Shown here: piece by piece, positions 17,956 to 26,354 of the stretch
Layout of the letters: each line of letters opens with the position of its first letter
How positions within the stretch are numbered: position 1 is the stretch's first letter
DNA from: Sulfitobacter sp. W027
GTDB lineage: Bacteria > Pseudomonadota > Alphaproteobacteria > Rhodobacterales > Rhodobacteraceae
Assembly (NCBI RefSeq): GCF_025143985.1
Contig: NZ_CP083564.1
Coordinates: forward strand, 2,883,001 to 2,947,000
DNA length: 64,000 nucleotides
Reading direction: 5' to 3'
The notes under the pieces: generated by a model
What the model saw: the letters and a program-made list of their open reading frames with translations, nothing else
Databases searched by the model: none
Told to the model about the DNA's origin: nothing
Translations under genes and position numbers: made by a program

Positions 17956-18732
17956 TTAACTGCCGTACCAGTCGCCGAACTTGACCTCGACGTCGGTGCC
18001 GACGCGTTTGGCGAACTCTTCTGGATCTTGCGTACCGCCGTCTTTGCCCCGGAAGTGATAGGGATAGACATAGGTCGGCTTGAACTCCGCCACGGCCGAG
18101 GCGGCGGCGTTGGAATCCATCGTGAATGGCAGGTTCATGCAGACAAAGGCGAGCGAGATGTCGGTAAGCCCGCGCATCTCTGGCGTGTCTTCGGTATCGC
18201 CCGAAATATAGACGCGGAAACCCTCAAACCCGAGGATATAGCCGTTGTCGCGGCCTTCGGGATGGAAGTTCTTGCGCTCTTCGGTGATGTTGTAAGCCGG
18301 GATCGCGTTGATCGGCAGGCCGTTGAACTCCGTCGTTTCGCCGTTTGCGACTTTGCTGGCCTTGGCGGCAAGCGCCTCAGGCAGCATGTCAAAAACGGCG
18401 GGGTTGGTAATGATCTGCACCTCATCCCCTGCCAGCGCGGCTAGGGTGTCGGCATTGTAGTGATCGCCATGCTCATGGGTGATGAGGATCAGATCGGCGG
18501 CGGGGAAATCGCTGTACTGCGCAGGCTCGCCCACCGGATCAACATAGATCACGCCCGCAGGCGTCTCCAACACGATGGAGGCGTGATCGACGGGATGTAC
18601 CGTGATCGGGCCTGCCTCTGTGTCGAATGTGTCACCGCTGTGCGCAGCAGCGCGGGCGGCAAAGGGCAGCAGGGTTACGATGCCAGCGGCGGCAGCGGAG
18701 GTGGCAAGGAAATGGCGGCGGGTCTGGGTCAT
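17956..18732 (-). CDS. MBL-fold metallo-hydrolase with Tat-type signal
   Basis: A 258-residue metallo-beta-lactamase-fold protein. The start at 18732 has GGAG upstream and begins a Tat-like signal (TRRHFLATSAAAAG, then a hydrophobic run to AARAAAHS). The mature domain has the metal motif ILITHEHGDHYN (about 83-94) and YISGDTEDTPEM further on, as in the UlaG/YtnP-like simple hydrolases; the C-terminal YPYHFRG supplies a late histidine. Export as a folded metalloprotein fits the Tat motif. It lies 80 bp downstream of the BKACE gene on the same strand and may be co-transcribed. The substrate is unknown. Confidence 0.8.
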   Translation of the reverse strand: MTQTRRHFLATSAAAAGIVTLLPFAARAAAHSGDTFDTEAGPITVHPVDHASIVLETPAGVIYVDPVGEPAQYSDFPAADLILITHEHGDHYNADTLAALAGDEVQIITNPAVFDMLPEALAAKASKVANGETTEFNGLPINAIPAYNITEERKNFHPEGRDNGYILGFEGFRVYISGDTEDTPEMRGLTDISLAFVCMNLPFTMDSNAAASAVAEFKPTYVYPYHFRGKDGGTQDPEEFAKRVGTDVEVKFGDWYGS

Positions 18733-18812
18733 TTCAGGCTCCTGTTGGTTGCTGAAACGGGACATAGCTGCCCCGCCCCGCATTTCAACGCAGCGCCGCC
18801 CATACGGCAATC

Positions 18813-19643
18813 CTATGCCGGCCGCAGGCCGAGGATCTCACGCGCTTGTGCTGGTGTGGCGACGGGCCGGTCATATTTCGCACATAAATCAGCCGCCCGC
18901 TGAATCAGGGCGGCGTTCGACGGCGCCAGCCTGTCGCGGTCCAGCCGCACGTTATCCTCCAGCCCCGCCCGCGTATGACCGCCCGCCGCGATGGCCCATT
19001 CGTTCAGCACGATCTGGTTCGGCCCGATCCCGGCGGCACACCACTGCGCATCGGGTGCCAAGCGGTTCAGCGTCTGGATGTAGAAATCGAAGGTCTCACG
19101 GTCCACTGGCATGGCGTTTTTCACACCCATGACGAATTGCACATAAAGCTGGCCGGGGATGCGGCCATCGCGGTTCATCTCGGCGGCCTTGTGGATGTGG
19201 CTGAGGTCAAATGCCTCGATCTCGGGTTTGACCTCATGGGCTTTCATCTCCGAAGCCAGCCAGTCGACCAGTTCCGGCGGGTTCTCATAAACCCGCGTCG
19301 GGAAGTTGTTGGACCCGACCGAGAGCGAGGCCATGTCGGGCTTGAGCGAGAGCATCCCGCCCCGCTCCCGCCCCGCGCCCGAGCGCCCGCCGGTGGAGAA
19401 CTGGATGATCATGCCGGGGCAATGCGCCTTGACCCCCTCCATCAACCGGGCGAATTTTTCGGGGTCGGAGGACGGGGTTTCATCGTCGTTGCGGACATGG
19501 GCATGGCAGATACCGGCCCCTGCTTCATAGGCTTCGTGGGTGGATTCGACCTGTTCGGAGATCGAGATCGGCACCGCGGGATTGGCCGATTTCGTGGGGA
19601 CAGAGCCGGTGATGGCGACGCAGAGGATGCAGGGGTTGGTCAT
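18813..19643 (-). CDS. Beta-keto acid cleavage enzyme (BKACE, DUF849 family)
   Basis: BKACE enzymes are zinc-dependent TIM barrels that condense a beta-keto acid with acetyl-CoA to give acetoacetate and a new CoA ester; the type member is 3-keto-5-aminohexanoate cleavage enzyme of lysine fermentation. The 276-residue protein shows CVAITGSVPTKSANPAVP at the N-terminus (which accepts substrate in the family), the metal pair in ICHAHVRND (about 46-52), QFSTGGRSG (about 81-89) and the third ligand region NEWAIAAGGHTRAGLEDN (about 223-240). An AGGAAG site precedes the ATG. There is no neighbouring lysine or carnitine pathway, so the substrate cannot be named. Confidence 0.88.
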   Translation of the reverse strand: MTNPCILCVAITGSVPTKSANPAVPISISEQVESTHEAYEAGAGICHAHVRNDDETPSSDPEKFARLMEGVKAHCPGMIIQFSTGGRSGAGRERGGMLSLKPDMASLSVGSNNFPTRVYENPPELVDWLASEMKAHEVKPEIEAFDLSHIHKAAEMNRDGRIPGQLYVQFVMGVKNAMPVDRETFDFYIQTLNRLAPDAQWCAAGIGPNQIVLNEWAIAAGGHTRAGLEDNVRLDRDRLAPSNAALIQRAADLCAKYDRPVATPAQAREILGLRPA

Positions 19644-19732
19644 GGCCGATCTTCCTGTGGTGACAAAGGCTTGGCGCGCAAAGTGGAAGTGTTGCGCGAA
19701 GATTTGTTAATCAGAGGTTAAATGTCACATAT

Positions 19733-19753
19733 TGTACACCGGCTGTACACCGG
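19733..19753. repeat. Two direct repeats TGTACACCGG upstream of BKACE
   Basis: TGTACACCGG occurs at 19733-19742 and again at 19744-19753, a spacing of 11 bases (about one helical turn). The pair lies about 90 bp upstream of the BKACE start and just beyond the end of the PhnA-like gene. The spacing suits tandem binding of one regulator on the same DNA face; no regulator can be named. Confidence 0.4.
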
Positions 19754-19782
19754 GCGTGCATATGCGCGTCGCAGGGTTGGCG

Positions 19783-20295
19783 TCAGCGTTTTTTCACAAA
19801 TTCAGTCAGGATCACGATGCGCTGGCTCTCAACCCGTCCCTCGATCTGGGCTGGGTTGTCGGCGACCAGCGAGATGCGGTGGACGGCGGTGCCGCGTTTG
19901 GCGGTGAAGCCCGCGCCCTTGACGGTGAGATCCTTGATCAGCACCACGGTATCGCCCGAGGCCAGCGGCACGCCGTTGCTGTCGCGATGGGCGGAGGGCT
20001 GGGGGACGTTCTCGGCCCATGCTCTGGTTTCGTCGTCGAGGTAGAGCTGCTCGGCAAGATCGCGGGCCCAAGGCTCGGGGATTTTGGCGAGGGTGCGGGC
20101 GGCGAGGACCTGAATGACGGGGTCTTCGGACCACATGGTCGCGGCCAAGGCGCGGAAGTGGGCCGGGTCTGGCGTGTCGCTGGCGGTTTGCTCGGCGCAG
20201 GTTGGGCAGATTTCGGCGCTGGCGTCAGCGGGGCCGCCGGGGACCGGGGTTTGGGTGAGCGGGGCGCTGGCTGTGGCGCAGAGGGGGCATGTCAT
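19783..20295 (-). CDS. PhnA/YjdM-family zinc-ribbon protein
   Basis: A 170-residue member of the PhnA/YjdM family. The N-terminus has a zinc ribbon (CPLC near residue 3 and CPTC near 30) and the C-terminal domain carries the hallmark DSNGVPLASGDTVVLIKDL, VKGAGFTAKRGT and IEGRVESQRIVILTEFVKK. A 55-residue alanine-rich helical insert separates the two, longer than in the E. coli protein. Despite the gene name, the E. coli family member is not part of the phosphonate C-P lyase and its role is unclear. No phosphonate genes are nearby. There is no clear Shine-Dalgarno before the ATG. Confidence 0.85.
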   Translation of the reverse strand: MTCPLCATASAPLTQTPVPGGPADASAEICPTCAEQTASDTPDPAHFRALAATMWSEDPVIQVLAARTLAKIPEPWARDLAEQLYLDDETRAWAENVPQPSAHRDSNGVPLASGDTVVLIKDLTVKGAGFTAKRGTAVHRISLVADNPAQIEGRVESQRIVILTEFVKKR

Positions 20296-20311
20296 GGGGG
20301 TGGTTTAGGGT

Positions 20312-20620
20312 GGCGCAGCCGGATTGAACAGTCCGGGGGACTGTTCAACGTGCCGAACGCAGAATTCGCGGGAACTGGGCTGGGGATTGATTGGGACCGC
20401 CGCGCCCGAACCGAGGGGCGGGGAAAAGCGAAGCGCCCGCCCCGTGTGGGGGTGAGGCATGGTCCGGCGCAGCCGGATTGAACAGTCCGGGGGACTGTTC
20501 AAAGTGCCGAACGCACAATTCGCGAGAATTGGGCCGGGGATAGATTGGGTGTGGTTGATTGGGACCGCCGCGCCCGAACCGAGGGGCGGGGAAAAGCGAA
20601 GCGCCCGCCCCGTGGGGGCG
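20312..20620. repeat. Tandem intergenic repeat, two copies of about 154 bp with internal palindromes
   Basis: GGCGCAGCCGGATTGAACAG begins copies at 20312 and 20466. Each copy carries a perfect 11-bp inverted repeat, TTGAACAGTCC and GGACTGTTCAA around GGG (20324-20348 and 20478-20502). A GC-rich block follows, GAGGGGCGGGGAAAAGCGAA with flanking GCCCGAACC. Copy two has about 14 extra bases before the GATTGGGACCGCC segment and ends in a further hairpin-forming GCGGTTCGGGCGC. The array fills the space between the PhnA-like gene and the AT-rich orphan gene. It looks like a REP/BIME-like dispersed palindromic element, duplicated in tandem. Confidence 0.75.
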
Positions 20621-20653
20621 GTTCGGGCGCTGCCAAATCAAAGATTTGGCATA

Positions 20654-21562
20654 CTATATAAGCAAGGGACCCTCAGTCTCACCTTCGATGACCGAGAAAA
20701 CCTTAACTACCTCTTCAGAGCTTTCTACAAGATCCCCCTTCTTATCGTATACATGCCTAACTCGGATCCTTACGCGCAGCGCGTCACCCGGCTTAATAGG
20801 ATAAGCTCCCGACCGGAACTCAGAAAGCCAGTCCTGGTCGGTAACTTCATAGCTTACTTTCTTTTTCCCATGCCGAAATGACCATTTTGTTTCCCCAAAG
20901 AAATCGGGTTTCCCAATAATCAGGAATTGATCCTGTTCGCTGATAAGCTCCTTCTCCCCTTCATCTGGTTCAATTCCTTCAGAAGGGAGCCAAGTTCGGT
21001 CTAGTTGAACTGAATATTCGTCCTCACCCAAGGTGATCGTAAGACTTTCGTTTTCAGAAAAGCGCTTCTTCGCCTCCTGAAATCGATCGAGAGGTTGGGC
21101 AAGTCGATGCGGATTTGGAGCTGGGTAGTCGGGAAGTTGCTTTAGATCAGTTTCTCGAGCTAGCCTTGCTATTTCGTCGGTAAGGTCACCTATTCTCCTC
21201 GGCTCATCTTCCGGCTTATCAAGCCATCTAATTGCGGCATACTTTCCTTTAAGCAGAAAATGCCCTACCAGCTTCTTCACATCTCCGTCGCGTAGCGCTT
21301 CGTCTGGAAGGGCCTTCAATACATTCTTCAAAAAAACCTTGAGACTAGATTTCTCAAGATCTTCTATTATCAAAGCTGTAGTTAACTTCGGATCAATAGA
21401 TTGCGTCAAAACGCGATCAAGATCCTCCAACGAGCGAATTAGTTCCGCGGCAATTTCGAATGCATGAGCCGCAGAAGAAGTTTCTTCATCATACTTGATC
21501 AATAGTACAATGTCCGCGTCCACAGACGCAGGCCGCTCTGACAAATCAATAGACAAACTCAT
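20654..21562 (-). CDS. Uncharacterised 302-residue protein, AT-richer than its surroundings
   Basis: I do not recognise this gene as a characterised family. The protein is acidic and soluble, with no signal peptide or membrane span. Residues about 1-120 look helical (IKYDEETSSAAHAFEIAAEL, LKVFLKNVLKAL); 125-200 are charged; 200-300 look beta-rich, with FLIIGKPDFFGETKWSFRHG, a WLSEFRSG segment and RVRIRVRHVYDKKGDLV, resembling a C-terminal domain seen in assorted hypothetical proteins. Base composition differs from the neighbours: the 60 bases from 20701 contain only 25 G or C. It lies between the tandem palindromic repeat and the lepA terminator hairpin, so it is transcribed alone. This suggests horizontal acquisition (inference). 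GAGGG lies close before the ATG. Confidence 0.7.
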   Translation of the reverse strand: MSLSIDLSERPASVDADIVLLIKYDEETSSAAHAFEIAAELIRSLEDLDRVLTQSIDPKLTTALIIEDLEKSSLKVFLKNVLKALPDEALRDGDVKKLVGHFLLKGKYAAIRWLDKPEDEPRRIGDLTDEIARLARETDLKQLPDYPAPNPHRLAQPLDRFQEAKKRFSENESLTITLGEDEYSVQLDRTWLPSEGIEPDEGEKELISEQDQFLIIGKPDFFGETKWSFRHGKKKVSYEVTDQDWLSEFRSGAYPIKPGDALRVRIRVRHVYDKKGDLVESSEEVVKVFSVIEGETEGPLLI

Positions 21563-21727
21563 AACCCTCTATTCCTTAAATCAGTCCAGAGAGTATTGGC
21601 CCTTATCTCAGCTGTCGAGAAACGCATCAGCTTCGACCGGATGGAGTCTAGTGTCTTAAATAGCTGTGACCTCTTGAACACAACCGAGCGGGAACGCGCA
21701 TTGCTGCGCAATACGCTGCCTCCCGCG

Positions 21728-21770
21728 CGCTCTAAAAATGGCCAGCTTTTAGCTGTCCATTTTTAGAGCG
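21728..21770 (-). terminator. Intrinsic terminator overlapping the end of lepA
   Basis: A 14-bp perfect inverted repeat (CGCTCTAAAAATGG at 21728-21741 and CCATTTTTAGAGCG at 21757-21770) encloses a second 5-bp stem (CAGCT / AGCTG around TTT). The A-tract and T-tract lie within the arms, so it can act in both directions. The lepA stop codon at 21749-21751 is inside the loop-proximal part. It would isolate lepA from the downstream orphan gene. Confidence 0.75.
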
Positions 21771-23548
21771 GAAATAAACGCCTCCTGCGGGATATCCACC
21801 TTCCCGAACTGGCGCATCTTCTTCTTACCGGCCTTCTGCTTCTCCAGCAGCTTCTTCTTCCGCGTCGCATCGCCACCGTAGCACTTCGCGGTTACGTCCT
21901 TGCGCATCGCCGAAAGCGTCTCGCGCGCGATGACCTTGCCGCCGATGGCCGCCTGGATCGGGATCTTGAACATGTGTCGGGGGATCAGGTCTTTGAGCTT
22001 TTCGACCATCGCCCGGCCCCGTGTCTCGGCGCGGTCGCGGTGGACCATGGTCGAGAGCGCGTCGACGGGCTCGTCGTTCACCAGAATCGACATTTTCACC
22101 AGCGCGTCGGTGCGGTAGCCGATCATTGCGTAGTCGAAACTCGCATAGCCCTTGGTGACTGATTTCAGGCGGTCGTAGAAGTCGAACACCACTTCATTGA
22201 GCGGCAGATCATAGACGACCATGGCGCGGGAGCCGGCGTAGGTGAGGTCCAGTTGCATACCGCGGCGGTCTTGGCAGAGTTTCAGCACGTCGCCCAGGTA
22301 TTCGTCCGGCACGAGGATCGTCGCCTTGATGCGCGGCTCTTCGATGTGGTCGACGTAGGTGAGGTCGGGCATGTCGGCGGGGTTGTGCAACTGCTCGACG
22401 GTGCCGTCTTTCATGTGGATGTCGTAGATAACGGAGGGCGCGGTGGTGATGAGGTCGATGTCATATTCGCGCTCGATCCGGTCGCGGATAACTTCGAGGT
22501 GCAGCAGGCCAAGGAAGCCGCAGCGGAAGCCAAAGCCGAGGGCGGCGGAGGTTTCCATCTCGTAGGAGAAGCTGGCGTCGTTGAGGGCGAGTTTCTCGAT
22601 GCTGTCGCGCAGGTCTTCGAATTCGGCGGCGTCGACGGGGAAGAGGCCACAGAAGACCACGGGCTGCGATGGCTTGAAGCCCGGCAGCGCTTTGTCGGTG
22701 CCTTTTTTCTCATGGGTGATCGTGTCACCCACGCGGGTGTCGCGGACCTGTTTGATCGAGGCGGTGAGGAAGCCGATCTCGCCGGGGCCGAGCACGTCGA
22801 TTTCCGTCATCGCGGGGCGGAAGACGCCGATGCGGTCGACATGGTGGACCGAGCCGTTTTGCATCATGCGGACGCGGTCGCCCTTTTTAAGCTGGCCGTC
22901 CATGATGCGGACGAGGACGATGACGCCGAGGTAGCTGTCGTACCACGAATCCACCAGCATCGCTTTCAGCGGCGCGTCGAGCGTGCCTTTGGGGGCGGGC
23001 AGACGGGTGACAATGGCCTCAAGCGTTTCCTTGATGCCGATGCCGGTTTTGGCCGACACGCGGATCGCCTCGGAAGCGTCGATGCCGATGACGTCTTCGA
23101 TCTGCTCGGCCACGCGGTCACAATCGGCGGCGGGCAGGTCGATCTTGTTGAGGACGGGGACGATCTCGTGGTCCGCGTCGATGGCGTGGTAGACGTTGGC
23201 CAGTGTCTGGGCCTCGACCCCTTGGGTGCTGTCGACAACCAGCAGCGAGCCTTCGACCGCGCGCATGGAGCGGGAGACTTCATAGGCGAAATCGACGTGG
23301 CCAGGGGTGTCGATCAGGTTGAGGATGTAATCCTGCCCGTCGTCGGCGGTGTAGTTGATCCGGACGGTCTGGGCCTTGATCGTGATACCGCGCTCGCGCT
23401 CGATATCCATGCTGTCGAGCATCTGTTCTTTCATATCCCGGTCGGCCACCGTTTTGGTGGATTGGATCAGCCGGTCGGCGAGCGTAGATTTCCCGTGGTC
23501 GATATGCGCGACGATGGAGAAATTGCGGATGTTTTCAAGCGGTATCAT
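21749..23548 (-). CDS. lepA: Elongation factor 4 (LepA)
   Basis: A ribosome-associated GTPase implicated in initiation and back-translocation. The 599-residue protein has G1 AHIDHGKST (about 11-19), G3 DTPGHVDF (about 80-87), G4 NKIDLPAAD (about 134), EF-G-like domains III and V, and the LepA-specific C-terminal domain ([20 protein letters not shown], then [16 protein letters not shown]). The open frame begins 36 bases earlier, but [20 protein letters not shown] is the family N-terminus, so ATG 23548 is used although no strong Shine-Dalgarno precedes it. Confidence 0.95.
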   Translation of the reverse strand: MIPLENIRNFSIVAHIDHGKSTLADRLIQSTKTVADRDMKEQMLDSMDIERERGITIKAQTVRINYTADDGQDYILNLIDTPGHVDFAYEVSRSMRAVEGSLLVVDSTQGVEAQTLANVYHAIDADHEIVPVLNKIDLPAADCDRVAEQIEDVIGIDASEAIRVSAKTGIGIKETLEAIVTRLPAPKGTLDAPLKAMLVDSWYDSYLGVIVLVRIMDGQLKKGDRVRMMQNGSVHHVDRIGVFRPAMTEIDVLGPGEIGFLTASIKQVRDTRVGDTITHEKKGTDKALPGFKPSQPVVFCGLFPVDAAEFEDLRDSIEKLALNDASFSYEMETSAALGFGFRCGFLGLLHLEVIRDRIEREYDIDLITTAPSVIYDIHMKDGTVEQLHNPADMPDLTYVDHIEEPRIKATILVPDEYLGDVLKLCQDRRGMQLDLTYAGSRAMVVYDLPLNEVVFDFYDRLKSVTKGYASFDYAMIGYRTDALVKMSILVNDEPVDALSTMVHRDRAETRGRAMVEKLKDLIPRHMFKIPIQAAIGGKVIARETLSAMRKDVTAKCYGGDATRKKKLLEKQKAGKKKMRQFGKVDIPQEAFISALKMDS

Positions 23549-23763
23549 GCAGGGGGATATGGCGCAGAGCCGCGGCTGCGTCAATTGGCCATAAACGCGC
23601 GCAAGCCCCCTATCCGCAGGTCACGGCGCTTTATCGCAGGCCTTAGCATCCAACCGCCTCAAAGGAGAATTGCGTGACAGCCTGTTTTGCGGCATAATGT
23701 TCGGCAGAGCAGACCGGGCCGACAAGGGGAAAACCCCGTGGTCCAAAACAATAGGGCAAATCA

Positions 23764-24126
23764 ATGCGGACAGTTGTAAGTTTGATGGCGCTCGTCGTCT
23801 TGGCGGGCTGTGGCGGTTCACGCTATTCCAGCGATGCGGCCGTGGGGCGCTTTTCGCCTTCCCCGGTGCTTTTTGCCACCGGACCGATCCAAAAGGCCTG
23901 TCTGGCCGATGGGCGCCGGGAATCGAGCCACGCCCGTTGCGGCTGTGTCCAAGCCGTAGCGGATCAAACTCTGTCCCGCTCAGACCAGCGCCAAGGTGCC
24001 AAAATTTTCCGCGATCCCCATCGGTTGCAGGAAATGCGCCAGTCCGACAACAAAAGCCACAATGCTTTCTGGAGCACGTGGAAAGCCTTCGGTCAGAGCG
24101 CCGCGGCGGCTTGCTCCAACACCTAA
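23764..24126 (+). CDS. Small conserved lipoprotein
   Basis: A 120-residue protein with a lipoprotein signal: MRTVVSLMALVVLAGCGGS, with the lipobox cysteine at 16. The mature part has cysteines near 46, 59 and 61 (KACLADGRRESSHARCGCVQ) and a final one near 118, followed by VADQTLSRSDQRQGAKIFRD and HRLQEMRQSDNKSHNAFWST. Similar short cysteine-containing proteins are widespread in Rhodobacteraceae and have sometimes been labelled arginine transporter without support. Function is unknown; it would sit in the periplasm anchored to a membrane. AGGG precedes the ATG. It is convergent with the phosphatase gene. Confidence 0.75.
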   Translation: MRTVVSLMALVVLAGCGGSRYSSDAAVGRFSPSPVLFATGPIQKACLADGRRESSHARCGCVQAVADQTLSRSDQRQGAKIFRDPHRLQEMRQSDNKSHNAFWSTWKAFGQSAAAACSNT

Positions 24127-24130
24127 CCTT

Positions 24131-24592
24131 TCAGCTTTCGTTCAGCGGCGGTCCGAACCGGTCAATCAGCCGTCCGACGATCTGATCGCGGGCGGCGCGA
24201 AACTGGGTGAGCTTGGCCTCTCGCCCCTCCCCCAGTCCCGTGGGATCAAGGATTGGCCAATATTCCACGTCGAGATGGTAAAACCGCGTCAGTTCCAGCG
24301 CCCGGCGCTGGCTCGCGGGGCTGAGCGCGATCACAAGGTCGAATGACCCCAGATCGTCGCCCCACTCCTCCATCTCATCGAAACTGCGGCTACGGTGACG
24401 GGCCAGCTCCACGTCCAACTCACTGCAAACGGCGATTGAGAAACCGTCGATCTCCATATCATTCTTCACGCCCACGGATTGCACATAGGTGCCGGTGCCG
24501 TAGAATTTTTTCATCAACCCCTCAGCCATAGGCGAGCGGACGGCGTTATGGTCGCAGCAGAAGAGAACGGATTGAGGCAGCACCTGCTTCAT
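24131..24592 (-). CDS. Low-molecular-weight protein-tyrosine-phosphatase family protein
   Basis: A 153-residue protein with the phosphatase P-loop VLFCCDHNAVRSPMAEG, where Cys13 and Arg19 form the CX5R signature followed by Ser20. A late DP (ILDPTG, about 128-133) supplies the general-acid aspartate. The P-loop sequence CDHNAVRS differs from classical LMW-PTP (CxGNxCRS) and is typical of an alphaproteobacterial subgroup that travels with UPF0262 genes. It directly follows the UPF0262 gene with no spacer, so the two are co-translated. A substrate has not been established for this subgroup to my knowledge. Confidence 0.85.
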   Translation of the reverse strand: MKQVLPQSVLFCCDHNAVRSPMAEGLMKKFYGTGTYVQSVGVKNDMEIDGFSIAVCSELDVELARHRSRSFDEMEEWGDDLGSFDLVIALSPASQRRALELTRFYHLDVEYWPILDPTGLGEGREAKLTQFRAARDQIVGRLIDRFGPPLNES

Positions 24593-25072
24593 TTATCCGC
24601 CGAAATGCAGAACGCAGATCAGGGTAAAAAGCCGCCGCGCGGTGTCGGTGTCAATCTCGGCCTTGCCCGACAAGCGCTCCTGCAGCACCCTGCTGCCTTC
24701 GTTGTGGATACCGCGCCGAGCCATGTCGATCGTCTCTATCTGGCTGGGAGGCAGTTTCTTGACCGCTTCGAAATAGCTTTCGCAAATTTGAAAGTAATCC
24801 TTCACCACCTGCCGGAACGGCCCTAGGGAAAGGTGAAATTCCGCGGCTTTTTCAGCCTTTTCGGTCTGCACATCGAACACCAGTCGCTTGTCGCGGATGG
24901 AGAGCGACAGGTGGTAAGGCCCGGAAGGCACCGGGCCTTTTTCGCGCTCAGGCAGGACAAAGCTGTTCTCTTCCAGCAGGTCGAACATGGCGACTTTACG
25001 CTCCTGATCAATCTCGGGCGTGGGCGGCGGCATGTTCGCGTCATCAAGCGCGATATGGGTGATGCGGGTCAT
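24593..25072 (-). CDS. UPF0262 family protein
   Basis: A 159-residue cytoplasmic protein of the uncharacterised UPF0262 family, recognised from EIDQERKVAMFDLLEENSF, PYHLSLSIRDKRLVFDV, FRQVVKDYFQICESYFEAVK and IETIDMARRGIHNEGSRVL. In alphaproteobacteria it commonly neighbours hisD and a low-molecular-weight phosphatase, as here, though a DUF2189 gene separates it from hisD in this window. No function is known. The phosphatase gene starts immediately after its stop. Confidence 0.9.
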   Translation of the reverse strand: MTRITHIALDDANMPPPTPEIDQERKVAMFDLLEENSFVLPEREKGPVPSGPYHLSLSIRDKRLVFDVQTEKAEKAAEFHLSLGPFRQVVKDYFQICESYFEAVKKLPPSQIETIDMARRGIHNEGSRVLQERLSGKAEIDTDTARRLFTLICVLHFGG

Positions 25073-25162
25073 CAGCGCATCCTTTTTGCTGGCGATACCG
25101 ATTGTGGATAGCGCAGCACTGCAAAGGGGGCAATGCGGGATGATGACCTATGGGCGTGTCGC

Positions 25163-26050
25163 TCAAGGCTCTGCGTGGCGCGGCACCACCGCTTCGCGGT
25201 AGAGGTGCCATGTGGCGTGGCCCAGCACCGGCAGCACCACGATCAGTCCGATAAAGAGCGTGAGCACCCCGATAGCGAGGAGTGCCACGACGATCGCCCC
25301 CCAAGCGGCCACGACCAGCGGGTTACGTTTGGTCACCTCTATGGAGGTGGCGACCGCGCGCGGCAGGCCGACATGGCGGTCGAGTAGCATCGGGAAAGAA
25401 ACCACGGTGGAGGCCAGCACAGCGGCAGCGAAGACCCCGCCGATCAGCAGCCCCGCGATGAGCATGGTGAGCCCGGCGCTGGTGGTGAAGACATCGTTGA
25501 GCAGCGCCATGGCCGAGGTCGGCGCTTCGGGGCCAAGGGTGACGTTGTAGAGGCCGAAAGCCACCAGCATCCATGCGGCAAAGAGCATCAGGAGGTATCC
25601 GCCGAGCACCAGAATGGGCGTGAAGGAGGGGGATTTGATGACGTTGAACGCATCGCCCCAGCCGGTTGGCAGCCCCGCTTCGCGACGGCGGCTGAGTTCA
25701 TAAAGGCCGATGGAGGCGACCGGCCCAAGAAGGGCAAAGCCCGAGATCAGCGGGAAGAGCAGCGGCAGCAGGTCGCGGTTGATGGCGAAGACGGCGAGCA
25801 TCAGGCCAATGACCGGGTAGACCAGCACGATGAACATCACATCGCTGCGCATGGCGGCGAAATCATCGAGACCTTTGCGCAGGGATTGGGTGAGGTCGGA
25901 CAGGGAGAGGTCGTAGTATTCGACGGGGGCGTGGTCATGAGCGCCAAGTTCGTGCATGCCGTCGCCGACATAGCGCGATCCGCTTTGCGCGGTATGGGCC
26001 GCGAAGGTCAGCGGGTTGCCGATGATCTTGGGTTGAGCTGTCTTGGCCAT
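25163..26050 (-). CDS. DUF2189 integral membrane protein
   Basis: A 295-residue membrane protein with about six hydrophobic segments (residues near 75-95, 100-125, 150-175, 195-220, 225-245 and 255-285). The pattern LSDLTQSLRKGLDDFAAMRS before the first helix and SRRREAGLPTGWGDAFNVIK between helices mark the DUF2189 family; a C-terminal DRHVGLPRAVATSIEVTKRN segment recalls the same repeat. ATG 26050 is preferred over 26077 because AGAGG lies eight bases upstream. It separates hisD from UPF0262, and the role is unknown. Confidence 0.85.
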   Translation of the reverse strand: MAKTAQPKIIGNPLTFAAHTAQSGSRYVGDGMHELGAHDHAPVEYYDLSLSDLTQSLRKGLDDFAAMRSDVMFIVLVYPVIGLMLAVFAINRDLLPLLFPLISGFALLGPVASIGLYELSRRREAGLPTGWGDAFNVIKSPSFTPILVLGGYLLMLFAAWMLVAFGLYNVTLGPEAPTSAMALLNDVFTTSAGLTMLIAGLLIGGVFAAAVLASTVVSFPMLLDRHVGLPRAVATSIEVTKRNPLVVAAWGAIVVALLAIGVLTLFIGLIVVLPVLGHATWHLYREAVVPRHAEP

Positions 26051-26200
26051 GGTGCACACCTCTTTGGTGAAGCCCATAAAAGGGCGTTTGCCCCGCGATA
26101 ACAGACAGTTCCCGCAGCGGGGATTGGGGGCATCATAGCACGGTTGAGCCGATTCTGTGCGCCAATCACGTGAAGGTGTAGGGTCCGTTCTGGCGCCCCG

Positions 26201-26246
26201 CCCGGTGGCACACCGGGCATCGCCCTCCCTCCCCCCGGAGGGCGAT
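26201..26246. repeat. Two consecutive hairpins between hisD and the DUF2189 gene
   Basis: CCCGGTG and CACCGGG form a 7-bp stem with a 3-base loop at 26201-26217. Immediately after, ATCGCCCTCC and GGAGGGCGAT form a perfect 10-bp stem with an 8-base C-rich loop (26219-26246), followed by TTT on the plus strand. A related but weaker hairpin with GGGAGGGCGAT lies at about 26317-26338, close to the hisD stop. Both flanking genes are on the minus strand, so this may be a hisD-side terminator or a dispersed palindrome. Confidence 0.5.
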
Positions 26247-26354
26247 TTTGCAGCGTTTCGGCAGACGGATTGGCCAACGCTTTGTTGAACCCGAGTGTCA
26301 TCCTGCGACGTTAGGATCGCCCCCCAGGGAGGGCGATGCCCTCAGCGGCCTGCC

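Noticed and set aside
22253..23677. A 474-codon open frame antisense to lepA
   Set aside because: It mirrors the codon structure of lepA, has a composition of Asp, Val and His typical of antisense frames, and shows no family motif.
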